The notes below the pieces were generated by a model. The model was not told the DNA's origin and did no database searches. It was given only the letters and a program-made list of their open reading frames with translations. Both the position numbers and the translations under genes were made by a program. This document shows positions 26,139-34,114 of a DNA stretch of 64,000 nucleotides, piece after piece. Each line of letters begins with the position of its first letter. Positions within the stretch are counted from its first letter, which is position 1. Origin of the DNA: an uncultured Lachnospiraceae bacterium. GTDB lineage: Bacteria; Bacillota; Clostridia; Lachnospirales; Lachnospiraceae. The stretch lies in NCBI GenBank assembly GCA_958402795.1, contig CATXUX010000009.1, positions 1 to 64,000 on the forward strand, written 5' to 3'.

Positions 26139-26193
26139 GGGTCTCAAACTCATGTATTGACATGCGAGCATGTCATACATGAGCTTTTGACCC
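26139..26193. terminator. 55-bp near-perfect hairpin between convergent genes
   Basis: The arms run from GGGTCTCAAACTCATGTATT to the matching CATACATGAGCTTTTGACCC, with inner GACATGC / GCATGTC around a 2-base loop. It lies between the acetyltransferase (plus) and thiC (minus) stops. No clear U-run follows on either strand. It can serve as a bidirectional terminator or be a dispersed palindromic repeat. Confidence 0.55.
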
Positions 26194-26198
26194 TGGTA

Positions 26199-27509
26199 TC
26201 ACAGAATATCAATGTATTCTCCGGCGAGTGCTTTGTTCATGCTTCTTACCGCGCAGAATTTTCCGCACATACTGCAGGTGTCGCTGTGGTCGTCTTCCGG
26301 CTTTCTGCTGTCGCGTATCTGTTTTGCCGTTTCCGGATCCAGAGCGCAGGCAAACTGTGCGTCCCAGTCAAGGTTTCTCCGGGCGTCTGCCATGCGGTCG
26401 TCGATATCCCTTGCTCCGGGGATTCCTTTGGCGATATCAGCCGCGTGTGCGGCGATCTTCGATGCAATGATTCCCTGCTTTACGTCCTCCACATTCGGAA
26501 GAGCGAGGTGTTCCGCCGGTGTGACATAGCAGAGGAACGCCGCGCCGTTCATGGCTGCTACAGCGCCTCCGATGGCGCTGGTGATATGGTCGTATCCCGG
26601 TGCGATATCGGTTACGAGCGGCCCGAGCACATAGAATGGCGCGCCCATGCAGATCGTCTGCTGTACTTTCATATTTGCAGCGATCTGATCCAGCGGCACA
26701 TGCCCCGGACCTTCCACCATCACCTGAACGTTATGATTCCATGCGCGTTTCGTCAGTTCTCCCAGACGGACCAGTTCCTCAATCTGACATACGTCAGTTG
26801 CATCTGCCAGACACCCCGGACGGCAGGCGTCGCCGAGGGAAATGGTGACGTCGTATTCTTCACAGATGTCGAGGATTTCATCGAAATGCTCGTAGAACGG
26901 ATTTTCTTCTCCGGTCATGCTCATCCATGCGAAGACGAGGCTTCCTCCCCGGCTTACGATATTCATTTTTCTCTTATGTTTTTTAATCTGTTCGATGGTC
27001 TTTCTTGTAATTCCACAGTGCAGGGTGACAAAATCGACTCCATCCTCTGCATGCATCCGAACGACGTCGATGAAATCCTGCGCCGTCAGTGTCGCCAGAT
27101 CCCTCTGGTAGTGGATCACACTGTCATAGACCGGCACAGTGCCGATCATGGCGGGACATTCGCTGGTCAGTTTCCGGCGGAACGGCTGTGTGTCGCCGTG
27201 GCTGGACAAATCCATGATTGCCTCCGCGCCCAGATTGACCGCGCTCATGACTTTTTCCATCTCGATATTATAATCTTTGCAGTCTCTTGATACTCCAAGA
27301 TTTACATTGATCTTGGTACGCAGCATGCTTCCGACGCCTTCCGGTTCAATGCAGGTATGGTTTTTGTTTGCGCAGATCGCAACTTTCCCTTCTGCCACCA
27401 GTTTCATCAGCGCCTCAATGGACATGTGCTCCTTTGCCGCAACTTTCTCCAGCTCCGGGGTTACGATCCCTTTGCGTGCCGCGTCCATCTGTGTCGTGTA
27501 ATTTCTCAT
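26199..27509 (-). CDS. thiC: Phosphomethylpyrimidine synthase ThiC
   Basis: 436 residues, the short Clostridia form. The radical SAM cluster motif is C-terminal (CSMCGKFC, C-x2-C-x4-C), and the core shows INVNLGVSRDCKD, EAIMDLSSHGDT, LHCGITR, SRGGSLV and EGPGHVPLDQIAANM. It turns aminoimidazole ribotide into HMP phosphate, the pyrimidine branch of thiamine synthesis. An AAAAGGAG ribosome site precedes the ATG. It is the second gene of a TPP-riboswitch operon after thiW; no thiE, thiG or thiM is in view. Confidence 0.95.
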   Translation of the reverse strand: MRNYTTQMDAARKGIVTPELEKVAAKEHMSIEALMKLVAEGKVAICANKNHTCIEPEGVGSMLRTKINVNLGVSRDCKDYNIEMEKVMSAVNLGAEAIMDLSSHGDTQPFRRKLTSECPAMIGTVPVYDSVIHYQRDLATLTAQDFIDVVRMHAEDGVDFVTLHCGITRKTIEQIKKHKRKMNIVSRGGSLVFAWMSMTGEENPFYEHFDEILDICEEYDVTISLGDACRPGCLADATDVCQIEELVRLGELTKRAWNHNVQVMVEGPGHVPLDQIAANMKVQQTICMGAPFYVLGPLVTDIAPGYDHITSAIGGAVAAMNGAAFLCYVTPAEHLALPNVEDVKQGIIASKIAAHAADIAKGIPGARDIDDRMADARRNLDWDAQFACALDPETAKQIRDSRKPEDDHSDTCSMCGKFCAVRSMNKALAGEYIDIL

Positions 27510-27617
27510 GGTATTCTCCTTTTTATGTACACATACATTTTATAATGCGATAGAAGGTGGTGCTCCCAATCTACCGCCGAAACGATCCGCTCGTTTCTGT
27601 AAGTTATGGCTGTATTC

Positions 27618-28121
27618 TCAGACAGAGATCACGTGCATAACGCCGCCTTTTTCCAGAACGGTGATCAGCACATAGGCGAGAATACTGCCGGCCACTGTAG
27701 AAACAAGAAATGGCACAACATAAACAAACAGGCCTACAGGCTCCAGTCCCATGAGCAGTTTCGCAACCGGATAAGCAGCGATTCCGCCAAGAACGCCGGT
27801 GCCGAAGGCTTCTGCGATGCAGGTCAGGCTCAGTTTCTTTGAGAACTTATAAACCAGTCCGCAGCAGAGTGCGCCGACCATGCTTCCCGGAAATGCCATG
27901 AGGCTTCCCAGACCAAGCAGGTTACGCAGCAGGCTTGCACAAAATGCGATTCCAACGCTCCATCCCGGACCAAGAAGCACAGCAGCAAGAATATTTACCA
28001 TGTGCTGTACCGGCGCGCATTTGCTTCCGGCGATGGGAAAACTGATCAGACTTCCCACGACGGCAAGGGCAGTAAATACACCTGCATACGCCAGTTTTTT
28101 GACTGTGTCATTCTGTTTCAT
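27618..28121 (-). CDS. thiW: ThiW, ECF-type thiazole transporter S component
   Basis: 167 residues with five to six membrane spans. The opening is KLAYAGVFTALAVVGSLISF followed by PIAGSKCAPVQHMVNILAAVLLGPGW, as in ThiW. The family is tied to thiamine operons and thought to take up hydroxyethylthiazole. This fits with thiC next door supplying the pyrimidine half. It lies directly downstream of the TPP riboswitch terminator. Confidence 0.9.
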   Translation of the reverse strand: MKQNDTVKKLAYAGVFTALAVVGSLISFPIAGSKCAPVQHMVNILAAVLLGPGWSVGIAFCASLLRNLLGLGSLMAFPGSMVGALCCGLVYKFSKKLSLTCIAEAFGTGVLGGIAAYPVAKLLMGLEPVGLFVYVVPFLVSTVAGSILAYVLITVLEKGGVMHVISV

Positions 28122-28153
28122 CTTTGATTGCTCCTCCTTTCCTGCCAGAAATA

Positions 28154-28181
28154 GAAAAAGAGATGCACGCGGGGCATCTCT
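28154..28181 (-). terminator. TPP riboswitch terminator
   Basis: AGAGATGC, a 7-base loop, GCATCTCT and TTTTTCT on the minus strand. AGAGATGC also occurs at the 3' end of the aptamer, so aptamer and terminator can compete for pairing. Confidence 0.85.
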
Positions 28182-28202
28182 TGAAAATACGTATCAGCAT
28201 CT

Positions 28203-28310
28203 CTTCCCTACGTTGGCATTATCCAAATCAGGTTGTGGGTCGAAACAGTTCCCGGCGTGTCCGCCGTGATAGCTTCCTCTCAGCCGGCTTCCTGCCAGCT
28301 CCCCGTAACA
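28203..28310 (-). ncRNA. TPP riboswitch (THI element)
   Basis: The minus strand carries the conserved blocks GGGGAGCTGGC, GGCTGAGAGGA, GACCCACAACCTGATTTGG and ATAATGCCAACGTAGGGAAG. Order and spacing match the thiamine pyrophosphate aptamer. It controls thiW-thiC by the terminator at 28154-28181. Confidence 0.95.
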
Positions 28311-28342
28311 GACAAGGCTCGCTTGCGGGTCTTGTCTTACTT

Positions 28343-28371
28343 ATTATAAGACCAGCAAGGTAAAGATGCAA
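28343..28371 (-). promoter_or_regulatory. Promoter of the thiW-thiC operon
   Basis: TTGCAT, 17 bp, TATAAT on the minus strand, just upstream of the TPP aptamer. Confidence 0.75.
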
Positions 28372-28378
28372 TATTTTT

Positions 28379-28738
28379 TTATATAATGACGCAGAAGTCT
28401 TTTAACATAATTCCTGAGGCGATAAGCAAAATTACGCTTATCGCAATGATAAACAAACTGATCTTTTTATGAAGCGCTTTTCGGGTGAAAGCAACCCCAT
28501 TTAAAATAATACAACCGATCGTGCCGCCTAATATCCAGTATAAATTCATGTAGGATGGATGGGCACCGCTGCTTGTTATATTATACGCATCTCGAATCAT
28601 ACCCATATTACCCCATGTAAGTAATGTGAAAATGAGCATTGCACAAGATATGATGATAAAAACTGTGTGTATCCTTTTCATGTCGCTCTCTTTTAAAGTC
28701 TGCAAATTGTTGTTATTGTAATTTTTTAGGGACTCCAT
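28379..28738 (-). CDS. Small membrane protein of unknown function
   Basis: 119 residues with three predicted membrane spans (TVFIIISCAMLIFTLLTW; LYWILGGTIGCIILNGVAF; SLFIIAISVILLIASGI). I do not recognise the family. The ATG at 28738 is preceded by AAAGGAG at ten bases, which supports the longer start over the internal ATG at 28681. It stands alone between the thi operon promoter and a divergent AAA-ATPase gene. A TATAAT-like -10 box lies upstream near 28795. Confidence 0.6.
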   Translation of the reverse strand: MESLKNYNNNNLQTLKESDMKRIHTVFIIISCAMLIFTLLTWGNMGMIRDAYNITSSGAHPSYMNLYWILGGTIGCIILNGVAFTRKALHKKISLFIIAISVILLIASGIMLKDFCVII

Positions 28739-28913
28739 CGAATTTGATCTCCTTTCCGCAGTTTCCTGCTGTTTCTTCGTCGTATCAGATAATTATAGTA
28801 TACCACAAATTTTCTCTTATTTATGATTTTTTCTTAAACGGATGAATTTTGTCCCTAAATGGTGTCATTTATAACCATTGAGGTTGGAAAATAAAAATAT
28901 TGGGGCAAAGAGA

Positions 28914-28942
28914 TTGTCCGGAAGTTTCTTTTTTGCTATACT
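28914..28942 (+). promoter_or_regulatory. Promoter of the AAA-ATPase/nuclease gene
   Basis: TTGTCC, 17 bp, TATACT, ending 27 bp before the ATG at 28969. Confidence 0.6.
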
Positions 28943-28968
28943 TGACGTAATAGGAGTGTGAATGCAAA

Positions 28969-30645
28969 ATGGGTGTTTATTTGAATAGTACCAGTGTGTA
29001 CGGATTGTTTCAGGAAGACTTTTACCTTACGTATTATGTGGATAAAAGCGAGATCATCAGTGAATTAATTCCTCTTGTGGAGCTGAAACGGAATATAAGA
29101 GAAAAGACGGGCGTGGATAGGGGAAAAGCGCCTAAGTATGTGACGATCACCAGACCGCGCCGGTTTGGAAAGACGGTCATGGCAAATATGATCGCGTCTT
29201 ATTTTGGAAAGGGCGTGGACAGCCATGAAGAATTTGATACATTGAAAGTATCGAAATATCCATGGTACAGAAAACATTTGAATCAGCATAATGTGATTCA
29301 CATTGTGTTTAATGGGATGCCGGATGAAGTAGCGACTTACGCGCAGTATATTGGCCGAATAAAGACGATGTTACTTGACGATTTGATGATCACATATCCA
29401 AGCGCAAAGATCCGGGAAACTGATGCGGTGTGGGACGCATTGACGAAGGTGTATGAATATTGTAATGGAGAGAAGTTTATCTTTGTGCTTGATGAATGGG
29501 ATTATATCTACCATCAGGACTTTGTTACAGAAGCAGATAAGGAAAGTTTTACGAAATTTCTCAGCAATCTGCTGAAGGATAAGGCGTATGTGGAGATGGC
29601 GTACATGACGGGAATCTTACCGATTGCCAAGTATTCCAGCGGCTCTGAATTGAATATGTTTTTTGAATATTCTATGGCTGCAAGGGTAAAATACAGTGAA
29701 TACTTCGGTTTTACCGATGAAGAAGTGGATGCGCTGTATCAGAGATATCTGGAGACAGAGAGTGACCCAAGGGTAACCCGTGAAGGCTTGGAGATATGGT
29801 ACGATGGCTATCAGACGGCGGGTGGGAAGAAGTTGTATAATCCAAGGTCTGTAGTCGGTGCGTTGAGTGACAATCAATTAGGAAGCTACTGGACGAGTTC
29901 AGGCCCTTATGATGAGATATTCTACTATATAGGGGCAAATACGGATGCAGTGAAGGACGATGTGGCGCTGATGGTGGCGGACAATCCGGTTCCGGCAAAA
30001 GTACAGGAGTATGCGGCGACTTCGATGGAACTAAAGACGCGGGACGAAATCTTTTCCGCGATGGTGGTGTATGGATTCCTGAATTATGATAAGGGATACG
30101 TTTCCATTCCGAATAAGGAACTGATGGATAAATTCGCGGAAGTTGTCCAGCGAGAACCTTCCATGGGGAATGTTTATAAACTGACGAAAGAGTCGGGCAG
30201 GATGCTTGCCGCTACAAAATCGGGAGACACAAAGACCATGACGGAGCTTATGGAGTATGCCCACAATACACACAGTCCGCTGCAGATGTACAGTGATGAG
30301 GCGGAATTGGCGTCCATTATCCGGTGGGTGTATCTGAAAGCGCTGGATTCTTACCGGATTGAGCGTGAGGACAAGGCAGGTGTTGGCTATGTTGATTTTA
30401 TTTTCTATCCCTATATCAAGAGCGATGATGCTATCATCATCGAGCTGAAGGTAAACCACTCGGCGGATGAAGCAATTCAGCAGATCAAAGACAGACAGTA
30501 TGCACTGCGGTTTTACGGAAAATTTGGAGAAAATCCGGAGTATACCGGGCGGATTCTTGCAGTTGGTATTGCTTATAACAAAGAGGATCAAAACAAACGG
30601 CATGAGTGCAAAGTGGAAGTGCTGCGGGAGCGTATAAAGGAATAG
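28969..30645 (+). CDS. AAA-ATPase-like protein with C-terminal PD-(D/E)XK nuclease domain
   Basis: 558 residues. The N-terminal AAA-ATPase_like domain shows VDKSEIISELI, Walker A TITRPRRFGKTVMANMI and Walker B KFIFVLDEWD. The C-terminal PDDEXK_9-type domain carries GVGYVDFIFYP and DAIIIELKVNHSADEAIQQI (D..ExK). This pairing is common and often multi-copy in gut Clostridia and Bacteroidetes; its biological role is not established. It has its own promoter and stands alone before the tryptophan T-box operon. Confidence 0.85.
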   Translation: MGVYLNSTSVYGLFQEDFYLTYYVDKSEIISELIPLVELKRNIREKTGVDRGKAPKYVTITRPRRFGKTVMANMIASYFGKGVDSHEEFDTLKVSKYPWYRKHLNQHNVIHIVFNGMPDEVATYAQYIGRIKTMLLDDLMITYPSAKIRETDAVWDALTKVYEYCNGEKFIFVLDEWDYIYHQDFVTEADKESFTKFLSNLLKDKAYVEMAYMTGILPIAKYSSGSELNMFFEYSMAARVKYSEYFGFTDEEVDALYQRYLETESDPRVTREGLEIWYDGYQTAGGKKLYNPRSVVGALSDNQLGSYWTSSGPYDEIFYYIGANTDAVKDDVALMVADNPVPAKVQEYAATSMELKTRDEIFSAMVVYGFLNYDKGYVSIPNKELMDKFAEVVQREPSMGNVYKLTKESGRMLAATKSGDTKTMTELMEYAHNTHSPLQMYSDEAELASIIRWVYLKALDSYRIEREDKAGVGYVDFIFYPYIKSDDAIIIELKVNHSADEAIQQIKDRQYALRFYGKFGENPEYTGRILAVGIAYNKEDQNKRHECKVEVLRERIKE

Positions 30646-30678
30646 ACCGGGTGAGGATTAAAAAAATCACAAAAATGA

Positions 30679-30707
30679 TTGACAAATCGGTATTTCTGTA
30701 ATAAAGT
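30679..30707 (+). promoter_or_regulatory. Promoter of the trpXYZ operon
   Basis: TTGACA, 17 bp, TAAAGT, 20-30 bp upstream of the T-box leader. Confidence 0.75.
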
Positions 30708-30726
30708 AATAAAAATGAAACAACAA

Positions 30727-30945
30727 AACCGATGAGAAAGACGAGTAGGCTTTAAACAAGATTACAGAGAGCAGCAGACGGTGGGATTGCTGTATGGCGG
30801 TTATTGCTGAATGGACTTTTGAGGGCGGTCCGAAATTGAGAAAAGAGTAGGCACCGACGGGAACCAAACCCGTTACCAATCAGGGACGTATGACTGTACG
30901 TGGAAAGTGGACGATTTGTCAAATTGAGTGGTACCGCGGTAATAA
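30727..30945 (+). ncRNA. Tryptophan-specific T-box leader
   Basis: The Stem I region shows the AGAGAG start and, at 30806-30824, CTGAATGGACTTTTGAGGG: the specifier loop, with codon TGG (Trp) at 30812-30814. The T-box sequence AGTGGTACCGCGG is at 30927-30939. Uncharged tRNA-Trp should bind and favour the antiterminator over the terminator at 30958-30991. This matches the tryptophan-type transporter genes downstream. Confidence 0.92.
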
Positions 30946-30957
30946 TGCATATTATTA

Positions 30958-30991
30958 GCGTCTCAAGCATTAGCTTGGGGCGCTTCTTTTT
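30958..30991 (+). terminator. T-box-controlled terminator
   Basis: GCGTCTCAAGC, loop ATTA, GCTTGGGGCGC, then TTCTTTTT. Confidence 0.88.
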
Positions 30992-31102
30992 ATCCGCGAA
31001 AGCAATGAGCCGGGCGGAAACACGCGATCCAAGATTATGCTGCTTGCAGCAATTCTCTTTCCTATACAGGCAAAAAAGAATCAGAAAAGGAGAGAAAAGA
31101 AA

Positions 31103-32137
31103 ATGAAAAAGAAAGTTTTGGCAGTGATGTTAGGGATGGCAATGGCAGCGTCGTTATTGACGGGATGTGGTTCAGGAGAGGATACTTCCTCGGAGGAGAC
31201 AACAGAAAATACAGAAGATACAGCAGAAGAAGGCGGAGATACCTACAAGGTTGCGATCGTAAAGCAGATGGATCATGCTTCTCTGGATGAGATCGCGGAT
31301 GCGGTTGCGGCGGAACTTGATGCGATCAGCGAAGAAAACGATGTGACGATCGAGTATGAGATTTATTCCGGTCAGGGCGAGCAGACGACATTGAAACAGA
31401 TCGGCGATCAAGCGATTTCGGAAGGTGTGGATGCGATCATCCCGGTTGCGACGCTGGCTGCCCAGGTCATGACCGTATGTGCGGAGGAAACGCAGACTCC
31501 GGTTGTATATGCGGCGATTTCTGATCCGGAAGCGGCGGAGCTGACGGATATTGATTATGTAACAGGAACCAGTGATGCGCTGAATACAGAGTTTATTCTG
31601 GATATGATGCTGGCACAGAACCCGGATGTACAGAAGGTTGGTTTGCTGTATTCTCTGTCAGAAGCAAACTCCACGAAGCCGATCGAGGAAGCGAAAGCCT
31701 ATCTGGACGACAAAGGAATCGAATATACAGAGCAAACGGCGGCGACAAATGATGAAGTGGTTGCGGCAGCTTCTTCTCTGATCGCAGAAGATGTAGATGC
31801 AGTCTTTACACCGACGGATAATGTGATTATGGCGGCGGAGCTGGCAATTTACGAGGACCTTGCCAAGGCAGGAATCCCGCATTATACAGGGGCGGATTCG
31901 TTTGTAAGAAATGGCGCTTTCACAACCTGCGGCGTGAACTATACAGATCTTGGAACAAAAACGGCTGATCTCGCATACACTGCGATCACGGACGGTATGG
32001 CGGATATGGAAGATTATTATCTGATGGACGGCGGTATCATCACGGTAAATACAGAGACGGCAGAAACACTCGGCGTTGATTATTCCGTATTCCAGGATAT
32101 GGGAGAGGTTGTCGAAGTGACAACAACCGAAGAGTAG
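31103..32137 (+). CDS. trpX: Tryptophan ABC transporter substrate-binding lipoprotein TrpX
   Basis: 344 residues from the ATG at 31103, with AGGAGA upstream; an extension to 31037 falls in the leader and is rejected. The signal peptide ends in the lipobox LLTGC, followed by an acidic Ser/Thr/Glu linker and a PF04392 binding domain (YKVAIVKQMDHASLDEI, IIPVATLAAQVM, DAVFTPTDNVI, YTGADSFVRNGA). PF04392 proteins behind Trp T-boxes are known as TrpX. It delivers substrate to TrpYZ at the outer face of the membrane. Confidence 0.9.
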   Translation: MKKKVLAVMLGMAMAASLLTGCGSGEDTSSEETTENTEDTAEEGGDTYKVAIVKQMDHASLDEIADAVAAELDAISEENDVTIEYEIYSGQGEQTTLKQIGDQAISEGVDAIIPVATLAAQVMTVCAEETQTPVVYAAISDPEAAELTDIDYVTGTSDALNTEFILDMMLAQNPDVQKVGLLYSLSEANSTKPIEEAKAYLDDKGIEYTEQTAATNDEVVAAASSLIAEDVDAVFTPTDNVIMAAELAIYEDLAKAGIPHYTGADSFVRNGAFTTCGVNYTDLGTKTADLAYTAITDGMADMEDYYLMDGGIITVNTETAETLGVDYSVFQDMGEVVEVTTTEE

Positions 32138-32189
32138 GGCAACATAGAACAGAAGAAATAAATTACAGAAATAGAAGGAGGAACCTCAG

Positions 32190-33098
32190 GTGCTTTATAT
32201 CGTACAAACGGCTCTTGAACTTGGTTTTTTATATGCATTGGTTCCCATGGCATTGTTTTTAAGTTATCGTGTACTGGATATCGCGGATCTGACAACGGAC
32301 GGCTGCTTCATACTTGGAGCAGCCGTGTCCGTGACCATGGCGGCCGCAGGACATCCGTTTCTTGCCATTCCGGCGGCGATGTGCGCAGGGGCATGCGCCG
32401 GATTTGTCACGGCATTTCTCCAGACGAGGCTTGGAGTGCCATCAATCCTTGCAGGTATCGTGACGAACACCGGCCTTTACACGATCAATCTGATGGTGAT
32501 GGGATGGAGTTCCAATGTAAGTCTTTTGAAGACAGATACCATTTTTACAATATTCCAGACTACGGGGATCGGCGGAGAATGGTACGAAACGGTTCTTGCC
32601 GGATTCGTGACGATTCTGATGGGCGTGCTGCTTGTTTTGTTTCTGGGAACACGGCTGGGACTCTCTATCCGCGCAACGGGAGATAACATTAATATGGTAA
32701 GAGCATCTTCCGTTAATCCGTCCTTTACGATCACAGTCGGACTCTGCATTTCCAATGCATTGACTGCGCTTTCGGGGGCGATGGTCGGGCAGTACCAGAA
32801 TACAGCGGATATTAACGGCGGTTCCGGCATTGTCGTGATCGGACTGGCCTGCCTGATCATCGGAGAAACGGTACTGGGACGCCGGTCGATCGTCAAGGGT
32901 GCGATCGCGGCAGTGGTAGGCTCGATCATTTACCGGATTATTTATGCGATTGTCCTTTACACGAAAGTTGTTCCCGTGCAGGGATTAAAGCTGATTACAG
33001 CAATCGTGGTCGGACTGGCGATCGCGTTCCCGACAATTAAGAGCTGGGTGCAGTTTGAGAAGAAAAAGCTGGCGGCAACGCGGAAAGGGGGAAGATAG
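32190..33098 (+). CDS. trpY: Tryptophan ABC transporter permease TrpY
   Basis: 302 residues, about nine membrane spans, of the branched-chain-type (LivH-like) permease group: LFLSYRVLDIADLTTDGCF and GLSIRATGDNINMVRASSVN, the likely ATPase contact loop. It starts with GTG behind AAGGAGG at eight bases. It is followed immediately by trpZ (1-bp gap). Confidence 0.88.
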   Translation: MLYIVQTALELGFLYALVPMALFLSYRVLDIADLTTDGCFILGAAVSVTMAAAGHPFLAIPAAMCAGACAGFVTAFLQTRLGVPSILAGIVTNTGLYTINLMVMGWSSNVSLLKTDTIFTIFQTTGIGGEWYETVLAGFVTILMGVLLVLFLGTRLGLSIRATGDNINMVRASSVNPSFTITVGLCISNALTALSGAMVGQYQNTADINGGSGIVVIGLACLIIGETVLGRRSIVKGAIAAVVGSIIYRIIYAIVLYTKVVPVQGLKLITAIVVGLAIAFPTIKSWVQFEKKKLAATRKGGR

Positions 33099-33099
33099 G

Positions 33100-33900
33100 A
33101 TGCTGGATATCAAACATATTTCCAAAACCTTTAACCCCGGAACGATTAATGCAAAAACGGCGGTATCCGATCTGTCGCTGCATCTGGACGATGGAGACTT
33201 TGTTACGATCATCGGTTCCAACGGGGCCGGGAAGTCTACCTTATTTAATGCAATTGCCGGATCGTTTTATGTCGATGAGGGAAACATCGAACTGGACGGG
33301 AAAGATATCACCTATATGCCCGAACATAAGCGGAGCCGTGTCATCGGGCGGCTGTTTCAGGACCCGATGGGTGGAACTGCACCCGGAATGACGATCGAGG
33401 AAAATCTGGCGCTGGCTTATCTGCGTTCTGCAAAAGGCGGCGGACCGTTCAGCAGGGTAACAAAAAAAGAGAAGGAAGACTTCCGGGAAAAGCTGAGCCT
33501 GTTGGATATGGGCCTGGAAGACCGGATGAAGCAGCCGGTCGGACTTTTGTCGGGCGGGCAGCGCCAGGCGCTGACACTTCTTATGGCTACGCTGGTTACG
33601 CCAAAGCTGCTCCTTCTGGATGAACATACGGCGGCGCTTGATCCCGGGACTGCAGAGAAGGTGCTAAAGCTGACGCGGGAGATCGTGGACCGCGATTATA
33701 TCACCTGCCTGATGATCACCCATAATATGCATCAGGCGCTGGAACTGGGGAACCGGACGTTTCTGATGTCGGATGGGCATATTGTCCTCGATGTGAAAGG
33801 AAAAGAACGTGAAAATCTTACGGTGGAAGACCTGCTCGTGAAGTTTAAGGAAGGAACCGGGCAGGAGCTGGATAACGACAGGATTCTGCTGTCGAATTAA
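33100..33900 (+). CDS. trpZ: Tryptophan ABC transporter ATPase TrpZ
   Basis: 266 residues. Walker A is IIGSNGAGKSTLFNAI, Q-loop RLFQDPMGG, signature LLSGGQRQALTLLMA, Walker B KLLLLDEHTAALD, and the H-loop His is in MITHNMHQAL. The ATG at 33100 has a G-rich ribosome site; the frame upstream to 33055 overlaps trpY and is rejected. It powers the TrpXYZ importer under T-box control. Confidence 0.92.
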   Translation: MLDIKHISKTFNPGTINAKTAVSDLSLHLDDGDFVTIIGSNGAGKSTLFNAIAGSFYVDEGNIELDGKDITYMPEHKRSRVIGRLFQDPMGGTAPGMTIEENLALAYLRSAKGGGPFSRVTKKEKEDFREKLSLLDMGLEDRMKQPVGLLSGGQRQALTLLMATLVTPKLLLLDEHTAALDPGTAEKVLKLTREIVDRDYITCLMITHNMHQALELGNRTFLMSDGHIVLDVKGKERENLTVEDLLVKFKEGTGQELDNDRILLSN

Positions 33901-33951
33901 ATGAGGAATAGAGTCGAAGGTATATTGGATTAACAGCAGTGGAAATAAGAC

Positions 33952-34001
33952 AGGAGTTGTCGGGAAAAGAAAGAGCATTTTCCGGCAGCTCTTGTTTTTT
34001 T
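33952..34001 (+). terminator. Terminator of the trpXYZ operon
   Basis: A 15-17-bp stem (AGGAGTTGTCGGGAAAA against TTTTCCGGCAGCTCTT, with G-T pairs) followed by GTTTTTTT. Confidence 0.85.
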
Positions 34002-34114
34002 GTACCTTAAATGGATGAATTCGGGTTCTGCCATATTATGACAAAAAAAGAGAAGAAAAAACGAGTTTATGAAAGTTCGTTTTTGAGTTATCTTCTATAC
34101 TTATAATCAGTAAG

